5,474 bases of DNA, taken from positions 1 to 5,474 of the forward strand of contig JASHVP010000152.1 of assembly GCA_030044475.1 (NCBI GenBank). Direction: 5' to 3'. Of this stretch, positions 1 through 4,678 are shown in pieces. Position 1 is the first letter of the stretch, and each line of letters starts with the position of its first letter. The notes under the pieces were generated by a model that worked only from the letters and a program-made list of their open reading frames with translations, had not been told where the DNA came from and did no database searches. This DNA comes from Thermoplasmata archaeon. GTDB taxonomy: Archaea; Thermoplasmatota; Thermoplasmata; Lutacidiplasmatales; UBA184. The translations under genes were made by a program, and so were the position numbers.

Positions 1-57
1 AAGGAGATCCCGCCCGAGTACCTCGTCTGCCCGTTCTGCGCCTCGGTCACGCAGTAG
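1..57 (+). CDS. 3' end of an unidentified gene ending in a CxxC motif (partial)
   Basis: The first reading frame is open from the window edge to a TAG stop at 55-57 and gives 18 residues ending LVCPFCASVTQ. The CPFC pair (visible residues 10 and 13) resembles one knuckle of a zinc ribbon, or a redox CxxC, placed at the very C-terminus. Nothing else of the protein is visible, so I cannot name a family. The reading is supported by its codon style (third positions mostly G or C) and by a promoter-bearing intergenic stretch directly after the stop. The following gene has its own TATA box, so the two are probably separate transcription units. Confidence 0.5.
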   Translation, partial: KEIPPEYLVCPFCASVTQ

Positions 58-73
58 GCGGTCGCGCGCGCGC

Positions 74-90
74 CGGGCGGGTCGCCCGCC
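74..90. repeat. GC-rich inverted repeat between genes
   Basis: CGGGCG at 74-79 pairs with CGCCCG at 83-88 across a 3-base loop. The alternative register pairs GGCGGG (76-81) with CCCGCC (85-90). The repeat lies 16 bases after the TAG of the upstream gene and just before the TATA box of the next one. It could form a hairpin at the 3' end of the upstream transcript, but no T-tract follows, so it is not a standard archaeal or intrinsic terminator. An alternating CG run (63-72) precedes it. Confidence 0.35.
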
Positions 91-109
91 GGCACCTTTA
101 TCGTGCCGG
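89..109. promoter_or_regulatory. Inverted repeat enclosing the TATA box, candidate operator
   Basis: The perfect 7-bp arms CCGGCAC (89-95) and GTGCCGG (103-109) flank a 7-base spacer, CTTTATC, that contains the TATA box. A protein bound here would block TBP/TFB, as archaeal repressors commonly do. The arms are GC-rich, so chance is possible, but the exact centring on the promoter is notable. No regulator gene is visible in the window. Confidence 0.4.
96..101 (+). promoter_or_regulatory. TATA box of the ahcY-gcvH operon
   Basis: CTTTAT at 96-101 is a strongly AT-rich island in GC-rich surroundings and lies about 35 bases upstream of the ATG at 134. Archaeal TATA boxes are centred about 26 bases before the transcription start. 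That would put the start near 125 and leave a leader of roughly 8-10 bases. No Shine-Dalgarno sequence precedes the ATG, which fits a very short leader. The box sits exactly in the spacer of a 7-bp inverted repeat. Confidence 0.65.
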
Positions 110-133
110 GTCCCTCGGGAGCGCGTTCTCGCG

Positions 134-1363
134 ATGCCGGGAGACCTCGAGCGCGGGCGGCTGAAGCTGCAGTGGGCCCGGGACCACATGCCCGTGCTCG
201 GAGCGATCCGGCGGCGGTTCGAGGCCGAGCGGCCGCTCGCGGGGCTCACGGTGAGCGCCGTCCTGCACGTCGAGGCGAAGACCTGCGTTCTCGCCCTGGC
301 CCTCCAGTCCGCCGGAGCGGAGGTCCGCCTCGCGGCGGGGAACCCGCTCTCGACCGACGATGACGCGGTCGCCGCCGTCCGCGAGGCCGGCGTGACGACG
401 TTCGCCGAGAAGGGGGAGTCCCTCGGCGCGTACCGGGCCGGGCTCGAGGCGCTGCTGGCGGCCGATCCGGACGTGATCGTCGACGACGGGGCCGACCTCG
501 TCGCTCGGGTCCATGAGCGGGGCGACCGGGGCCGGATCCGGGGCTCCACGGAGGAGACGACCACCGGCGTCACCCGGCTGCGGGCCCTCGAGCGATCCGG
601 CCGGCTGCTGTTCCCGGCGATCGTCGTGAACGACGCCGACATGAAGCATCTCTTTGACAATCGCTACGGGACGGGCCAGTCGGTGATCGACGGCGTTCTG
701 ACCGCCACGAACCTGCTCCTCGCGGGCAAGGTCGCGGTCGTCGCGGGGTACGGGTGGAGCGGCAAGGGCGTCGCCGCGCGCCTGCGGGGGCTCGGCGCCG
801 ACGTGGTCGTGACCGAGGTCGACCCGGTGCGGGCCCTCGAAGCGCGTCTCGACGGCTTCCGGGTGATGCCGATGCTGGACGCCGCCCCGCTCGCCCAGCT
901 GATCGTGACGGTCACCGGGTCGACCGGCGTGGTGCGCGCGGAGCACGTGAAGGTGCTGCGCGACGGGTGCCTGCTCGCCAACGCGGGCCACTTCGACGTC
1001 GAGGTATCGCGCACCGACCTCGAGGGCCTCGCGGTCGCCCACCGGACCGTCCGACCGTACGTGGAGGAGTACCGCTTCGCCGACGGGAGGACCGTGTATC
1101 TGCTGGGCGAGGGGCGCCTGATCAACCTCGCGGCGGGCCAGGGGCACCCGGTCGAGATCATGGACCTCTCCTTCGCCCTCCAGGCGCTGAGCGTCGAGCA
1201 CCTGGCGCGGCACGGGAGCGGGATGGCCCCGAAGGTCCACCCCGTCCCGGCCGAGATCGACCGGGCGGTCGCCGAGGCGGCGCTCGCGCCGTTCGGGGTG
1301 GGGCTGGACGCCTTAACCGACGAGCAGGTGCGCTATCGCGACAGCTGGACGGAGGGAACGTGA
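134..1363 (+). CDS. ahcY: Adenosylhomocysteinase (S-adenosyl-L-homocysteine hydrolase), archaeal type
   Basis: This cytosolic NAD-dependent enzyme splits S-adenosylhomocysteine into adenosine and homocysteine, relieving product inhibition of methyltransferases. The 409 residues show the full family order. An N-terminal substrate part holds LHVEAKT (44-50), NPLSTDDD (70-77), VDDGAD (116-121) and STEETTTG (138-145). Next comes VNDADMKHLFDNRYGTGQS-type sequence (165-183), then the NAD-binding GYGWSGKG (205-212) with acidic E228 and D230. GHFDVEV (285-291) and GQGHPVEIMD (335-344) follow. By alignment with the human enzyme, catalytic H45, D118, E141, K171, D175 and H286 are present. The C-terminus stops after a LTDEQVRY segment and lacks the KPDHYRY-like tail of bacterial and eukaryotic enzymes, as is usual for archaeal and Thermotoga forms. 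The ATG at 134 gives the expected N-terminus (LKLQWARDHMPVL). Odd point: the residues matching human T57 and E59, which contact adenine, are E47 and K49, so S-inosylhomocysteine is a possible alternative substrate. The stop overlaps the gcvH start. Confidence 0.95.
   Translation: MPGDLERGRLKLQWARDHMPVLGAIRRRFEAERPLAGLTVSAVLHVEAKTCVLALALQSAGAEVRLAAGNPLSTDDDAVAAVREAGVTTFAEKGESLGAYRAGLEALLAADPDVIVDDGADLVARVHERGDRGRIRGSTEETTTGVTRLRALERSGRLLFPAIVVNDADMKHLFDNRYGTGQSVIDGVLTATNLLLAGKVAVVAGYGWSGKGVAARLRGLGADVVVTEVDPVRALEARLDGFRVMPMLDAAPLAQLIVTVTGSTGVVRAEHVKVLRDGCLLANAGHFDVEVSRTDLEGLAVAHRTVRPYVEEYRFADGRTVYLLGEGRLINLAAGQGHPVEIMDLSFALQALSVEHLARHGSGMAPKVHPVPAEIDRAVAEAALAPFGVGLDALTDEQVRYRDSWTEGT
1311..1318 (+). 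promoter_or_regulatory. Possible internal promoter for gcvH inside ahcY
   Basis: CCTTAACC at 1311-1318 contains TTAA, one of only four places in the window where TTA/TAA occurs on either strand. It uses a TTA leucine codon (1313-1315), the only one in ahcY, where leucine is otherwise CTC or CTG. It lies about 45 bases upstream of the gcvH GTG, so a transcript starting about 26 bases later would carry a leader of about 20 bases that includes the GGAGGG ribosome site. This is suggestive only. Confidence 0.25.
1351..1356 (+). promoter_or_regulatory. Ribosome binding site for gcvH
   Basis: GGAGGG at 1351-1356 ends three bases before the GTG at 1360. It is the only clear Shine-Dalgarno sequence ahead of a start in this window and decides the gcvH start. 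It fits translation from within a transcript, either coupled to ahcY or from a leadered internal message, unlike the leaderless style of the other genes. Confidence 0.65.
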
Positions 1364-1758
1364 CCGACACGGGCCAGATCCCGGCGGAGTTGAAGTACAC
1401 GAAGTCGCACGAGTGGGTGAAGGTCGACGGCCGTCGGGCGACGGTCGGGATCACCGACCACGCCCAAGCGGAGCTCACGGACATCGTCTTCGTCGACCTC
1501 CCCGCGAACGGCGCGTCGTTCGAGGCGGGGACGACCGTCCTGCTCCTCGAGTCGGTGAAGACCGTCGCGGACGTCTACGCCCCGGGGTCCGGGGTCGTCG
1601 TCGAGGCGAACGCCGACCTGAAGGCGCATCCCGAGTACGTCAACCAAGACCCGTACGGACGAGGGTGGCTGTTCCGGCTCGAGTTCCCGACCGAGGGCGA
1701 GCCCCCGGGTCTCCTCTCCCCGGAGCAGTACCGCGCGTTCGTCGAGGGCGGCGGCTGA
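1360..1758 (+). CDS. gcvH: Glycine cleavage system H protein (lipoyl carrier)
   Basis: The H protein carries the aminomethyl group on a lipoyl-lysine between the P, T and L proteins of the glycine cleavage complex, which turns glycine into CO2, NH3 and methylene-folate. The 132 residues are of normal family length. They include KYTKSHEWVKV (12-22), VGITDHAQAELTDIVFVDLP (29-48), the lipoylation motif LLESVKTVADVYAP (62-75) with modified lysine K67, and NQDPYGRGWLFRL (95-107). LLSPEQYRAFVE closes the C-terminus. The GTG at 1360 is chosen because it follows GGAGGG, overlaps the ahcY TGA as GTGA, and gives the usual N-terminus. The same frame stays open far upstream, inside ahcY, which is only a shadow. 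The overlap points to translational coupling with ahcY. The P, T and L proteins are not in the window. H-like proteins can also act in lipoate transfer, but the standard motifs favour the glycine cleavage role. Confidence 0.95.
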   Translation: MTDTGQIPAELKYTKSHEWVKVDGRRATVGITDHAQAELTDIVFVDLPANGASFEAGTTVLLLESVKTVADVYAPGSGVVVEANADLKAHPEYVNQDPYGRGWLFRLEFPTEGEPPGLLSPEQYRAFVEGGG

Positions 1759-1764
1759 CGGTCC

Positions 1765-3684
1765 CTACCGGCCCTCGAACTTCGGCGGCCGGCGCTCGAG
1801 GAAGGCGCGCATCCCCTCGGTCCGGTCGGCCGTCCCGAACGTGTGGCCGGCCGACTCGCCCTCCAGCTCGAGCGCCGTGGCGAGCGACGCGTCCGCCCCG
1901 GCGTCGATCACCCGCTTGACCCACTGGACGCCCAGCGGGGCGCGGCTCGCGATCGTCGCGGCGAGCGCGGCGACCTCCTCCCGGGCGGTGGCGGCGGGAA
2001 CGACCTTGGTGACGAACCCGAGCTGGAACCCCTCCTCGGCCGAGACCGGCACCCCGGTGAACGTCAGCAGCTTCGTGCGGGCCGGGCCGATCAGGCGGGT
2101 GAGGCGGCTCGCCCCGCCCATCCCCGGGTGGATCCCGACGGTCACCTCCGGGAGGCCGAGCTTCGCCCCCTCGGCCGCCACGAGGATGTCGGCGGCCAGG
2201 GCGAGCTCCAGCCCGCCGCCCAGCGCGTACCCCTCGACGAGCGCGAGGACGGGGACGGGGCAGGCGGCCACGCGCGCCGCCACCCGCTGGCCGACGAAGC
2301 CGAACGCCAGGCCGTCGGCGAGGCTCTTCGTCGCCATCTCCGCGATGTCGGCACCGGCGGCGAAGACCGGGGAGGATCCCGCGAGCACGACGGCCCGGAC
2401 CGTCCGGTCGGACCCGAGCCCGGCGAACGCCGCGTCGACCTGGGCCAGGACGTCCGAGTTCAGCGAGTTGAGGACCTCCGGCCGGTCGAGGAGCACCCAC
2501 GCGACGGGCCCGTCGCGCTCCACCCGGACATACCGCAGGGGCCAGGTCGACTCCCCCCGGCCGGCGCGCGCGCGCAGCTCGGCCGAGACGGGGAACGGCC
2601 CCGGGGCCCCCGCCGCATAGGCGTCCACGAGGCGCAGGCCGTCGGAGAGGCCGAGGGCCGAGAGCTGGGCGAACGGGCCCCGCGCGCGGCGCAGTCCGAC
2701 GACCGCCCCCCGGTCCACCGCCTCCGGCGTCGCCACCCCCTCCTCGACGAGCCGGGTCGCGATGCCGATCGTGAGTCCGAGGAACCGGTCGCGCACCGCC
2801 GCCGTTCGCTCGGGTTCGACCGGGGTCGTCTTCCACGGCCACGGTTGGCCGCTGCGGAACTGCTCCTCCAGACGGGGGGACGGGGCGTAGGCGGCGCCGA
2901 ACGACCGTGCGAGCGACGACTGCGCGTGGAACGCGATCGGGATCCCCGTGACGTTCATCAACTCGAACGGCCCGAGCGTCGCTCCGAACAGCTCGCGACC
3001 GACCGCTTCGATCGTACCGAGGCTCGCGGTTCCGTCCGCGGCGAGCCGCGCCGCCTCGTTGAGATAGGGGACGAAGAAGCGGTTCACGCAGAAGCCGGCC
3101 GCGTCGGCGGTCCGGATCGGGATCTTGCGCAGCCGGTACCCGAACCGTTCCAGCTCGGCGAGGGTGGCGGGCTCGGTCGCGCGACCGCCGACGATCTCGA
3201 GGAGCTTGTTGACCGCCGCCGGGTAGAAGAAGTGGAGGCCCGCGAACCGGCCCGGGTCCGGAAACCCGTCCGCCAGGGCCGTCACGGAGAGCGACGAGGT
3301 GTTCGTCGCGACGATCGTGCGGGGCTCGACGAGCGGTGCGATCTCGGCGAACAGGGCCCGTTTGACCGTCTCGTCCTCGAAGACCGCCTCGACGACCAGG
3401 TCGGCGCCCCGGACGGTCGCCGCCAGGTCCGTCGAGAACGCCACGGACGCGAGCAGGGCGTCGCGCTGGGCCGAGGTCATCTTCTTCCGCTGGACCGCCC
3501 CGTCCAGCATCTGCGTCAGGATCCCCCGGCCGCGCCCGATCGCGGCCTCGTCGACGTCCCGGACCCGGACCGTGTAGCCGGCTTGCGCGGCCGCCTGCGC
3601 GATCCCGGAGCCCATCGTTCCGCCGCCCAGGACGGCGACGATCGCGGGCGGGTGCAACGAGGAACGGGTCCCGGCCGGCTCCAT
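1765..3684 (-). CDS. Fused 3-hydroxyacyl-CoA dehydrogenase / enoyl-CoA hydratase
   Basis: This two-domain enzyme hydrates enoyl-CoA to 3-hydroxyacyl-CoA and oxidises that to 3-ketoacyl-CoA with NAD, the middle steps of beta-oxidation. From the ATG at 3684 it has 639 residues. The Rossmann motif GGGTMGSGIAQ is at 20-30. Dehydrogenase catalytic residues by alignment are S130 (ATNTSS), H151, E163 and N201 (GFCVNRF). The dehydrogenase C-terminal fold spans about 194-290 and seems repeated at about 298-358 (EEGVATPEAVDRG). A crotonase domain starts near 385, with the oxyanion-hole loop AAGADIAEM (442-450), GYALGGGLELA (485-495) and LPEVTVGIHPGMGG (511-524). Both hydratase glutamates are present (E493, E513). 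Dehydrogenase-first order is the reverse of bacterial FadB and matches archaeal bifunctional crotonyl-CoA hydratase/3-hydroxybutyryl-CoA dehydrogenases. HFFYPA replaces the usual HFFNP. A GTG at 3741 would add 19 residues, but it lies upstream of the TATA-like box and precedes no conserved sequence. Six bases separate its stop from the convergent gcvH stop. Confidence 0.93.
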   Translation of the reverse strand: MEPAGTRSSLHPPAIVAVLGGGTMGSGIAQAAAQAGYTVRVRDVDEAAIGRGRGILTQMLDGAVQRKKMTSAQRDALLASVAFSTDLAATVRGADLVVEAVFEDETVKRALFAEIAPLVEPRTIVATNTSSLSVTALADGFPDPGRFAGLHFFYPAAVNKLLEIVGGRATEPATLAELERFGYRLRKIPIRTADAAGFCVNRFFVPYLNEAARLAADGTASLGTIEAVGRELFGATLGPFELMNVTGIPIAFHAQSSLARSFGAAYAPSPRLEEQFRSGQPWPWKTTPVEPERTAAVRDRFLGLTIGIATRLVEEGVATPEAVDRGAVVGLRRARGPFAQLSALGLSDGLRLVDAYAAGAPGPFPVSAELRARAGRGESTWPLRYVRVERDGPVAWVLLDRPEVLNSLNSDVLAQVDAAFAGLGSDRTVRAVVLAGSSPVFAAGADIAEMATKSLADGLAFGFVGQRVAARVAACPVPVLALVEGYALGGGLELALAADILVAAEGAKLGLPEVTVGIHPGMGGASRLTRLIGPARTKLLTFTGVPVSAEEGFQLGFVTKVVPAATAREEVAALAATIASRAPLGVQWVKRVIDAGADASLATALELEGESAGHTFGTADRTEGMRAFLERRPPKFEGR

Positions 3685-3718
3685 GCGCGTGTCCGGGCGG
3701 CGGACGAAGGGCGCGCCT

Positions 3719-3724
3719 CTTAAC
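3719..3724 (-). promoter_or_regulatory. TATA-like box of the dehydrogenase/hydratase gene
   Basis: Read on the minus strand, the sequence is CCGTTAAGAGG, with TTAA at 3723-3720. It is centred about 37 bases upstream of the ATG at 3684. With the usual archaeal spacing, transcription would start near 3695 and leave about 10 bases of leader without a Shine-Dalgarno sequence. This supports the ATG at 3684 over the GTG at 3741, which would place the box inside the coding region. Confidence 0.5.
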
Positions 3725-3756
3725 GGTTCGCTCGACCCCACGCCGGGGCGAGCGCC

Positions 3757-3762
3757 CTTATG
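3757..3762 (+). promoter_or_regulatory. TATA-like box of the GNAT-like gene
   Basis: CTTATG at 3757-3762 (TTAT core 3758-3761) is centred about 24 bases upstream of the GTG at 3783. That is about the spacing expected for a leaderless archaeal transcript that begins at the start codon. The same hexamer GCGCCC lies on both sides (3752-3757 and 3762-3767). Together with the minus-strand box at 3719-3724, it makes this a compact divergent promoter region. Confidence 0.55.
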
Positions 3763-3765
3763 CGC

Positions 3766-3781
3766 CCGGCCCTCGGGCCGG
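3766..3781. promoter_or_regulatory. Palindrome between TATA box and start codon, candidate operator
   Basis: CCGGCCC (3766-3772) and GGGCCGG (3775-3781) form perfect 7-bp arms around a TC spacer. The repeat fills the space between the TATA-like box and the GTG at 3783. A 2-base spacer cannot form a full RNA hairpin loop, and a leaderless transcript would not include the repeat. If functional, it more likely acts as a DNA-level binding site that covers the transcription start region. GC-rich composition makes chance palindromes easier, so confidence is limited. Confidence 0.35.
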
Positions 3782-3782
3782 C

Positions 3783-4646
3783 GTGGACCCGGGGGAGGAT
3801 CTCGCCGTCGAGGCCGCGCTCGAGGCGGAGCGACAGTTCGTCCTCACCCTGGGGGGGTTCGCGCTGGAGATCCCGGGGGCGACGCTGGTCACCCACGAGA
3901 AGATCCCGGTCCCCCGGTTCAACTTCGTCCAGGAGATCGGCGTCGGCCCGGAGCGACAGACCGCGTTCTTCGAGCGGGCCTTGGACCACTACTTCCAACG
4001 AGCGCTCCGACCGACGTTCCGCGTGCCGGAGCCCGTCGCGCCCCACGTCCGAGCCGGCCTCGAGCGACTCGGCTTCCGGCCCCGGGGCGAGCCGTTGGTC
4101 CTCCTGCTGGGAACGCCGACGTCGGGAGCGGAGCCGGCGCCCGGGCTCGAGGTCCGCGCGGCCCGGCGGGCGGAACTCGACCTCGTCGCCTCGTTCTGGT
4201 CCGGGGACGGGGAGCGACCGGAGTTCCGCTCCGCGCTCGACGTCGCGTGGGCGCATCCGAACCCGAACGAGCGACTCCAGCCGATCCTCGCCTTCTCGGG
4301 CGGCCCGGCGGTCTCCGCCGCCCTCGTCTATCGGTATCGCTCCACCGCCGGCCTCCACGCGGTCGCGACCCGTCCCCCGGCCCGCGGCCAGGGAGCGGCC
4401 TCGGAGCTGGTCCGCTGGGTCGTCGGGACCGCGGAGGCGGGACCGGTCCACCGCTACGCGATCCTCGCGGACTCGTCCCGGCTCGAGCGACGGCTGGTCG
4501 CGCTCGGGTTCCGGCCCGCTCGCTCCTTCCGGGAGTTCGACCTGCCCCCCTCGGCGGAGCTGTCGGTTCCGCTCCCCCCGCCTCCCGGGCCGCCCCGGTG
4601 GCGTCCGCCGCGACCCGCCGGGCGGAAGGACGCCGGCCCGGGGTAG
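3783..4646 (+). CDS. GNAT-like N-acetyltransferase with two GNAT-type lobes, substrate unknown
   Basis: The 287 residues read as a soluble acyltransferase-like protein. The C-terminal half (about 120-256) has the GNAT layout. It starts at LEVRAARRAELDLVASFW (122-139), has a central strand LHAVATRPP (191-199), and then motif A ARGQGAASELVRWVV (200-214), where R201-x-x-G204-x-A206 fits the acetyl-CoA pyrophosphate loop. It ends with ILADSSRLERRLVALGFRP (227-245). The N-terminal half (about 18-109) ends in a matching RAGLERLGFRP (90-100) but has no acetyl-CoA loop, so it looks like a degenerate GNAT lobe. A proline/arginine-rich tail follows (264-287). The GTG at 3783 is chosen because a TATA-like box lies about 24 bases upstream, which fits a leaderless message; there is no Shine-Dalgarno sequence. 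It is transcribed divergently from the acyl-CoA enzyme. The substrate cannot be told: small molecule, protein N-terminus and other GNAT roles all remain open. Confidence 0.75.
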   Translation: MDPGEDLAVEAALEAERQFVLTLGGFALEIPGATLVTHEKIPVPRFNFVQEIGVGPERQTAFFERALDHYFQRALRPTFRVPEPVAPHVRAGLERLGFRPRGEPLVLLLGTPTSGAEPAPGLEVRAARRAELDLVASFWSGDGERPEFRSALDVAWAHPNPNERLQPILAFSGGPAVSAALVYRYRSTAGLHAVATRPPARGQGAASELVRWVVGTAEAGPVHRYAILADSSRLERRLVALGFRPARSFREFDLPPSAELSVPLPPPPGPPRWRPPRPAGRKDAGPG

Positions 4647-4678
4647 AGGGACCCCTCGCTGGCGGGCCCCACCGCCCG

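Noticed and set aside
63..72. An alternating CG run upstream of ahcY as a tandem repeat or Z-DNA element
   Set aside because: It is only ten bases long and expected now and then at this GC content.
98..1240. A 380-codon minus-strand frame opposite ahcY
   Set aside because: Low-complexity charged composition, no motif, and fully covered by a well-supported enzyme on the plus strand.
754..1359. An upstream extension of the gcvH frame that would make a 334-residue protein
   Set aside because: The extension lies within ahcY in another frame and has shadow-type composition. The GTG at 1360 with GGAGGG gives the normal H-protein length.
1843..3723. A 626-codon open frame on the plus strand, antisense to the dehydrogenase/hydratase gene
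   Set aside because: The product is rich in R, G, D, E and P with no recognisable fold or motif. High GC content and the near absence of TAA-type triplets create long shadow frames. The opposite strand encodes a complete enzyme with all catalytic residues.
3685..3741. A GTG start at 3741 for the dehydrogenase/hydratase gene
   Set aside because: It would add 19 residues with no family match and put the TTAA box inside the coding region. The ATG at 3684 fits the promoter spacing better.
4646..4657. A GAGG/CCTC mini-hairpin after the GNAT-like stop as a terminator
   Set aside because: There are only four paired bases, a 4-base loop and no T-tract. This is not enough to call a terminator in GC-rich sequence.
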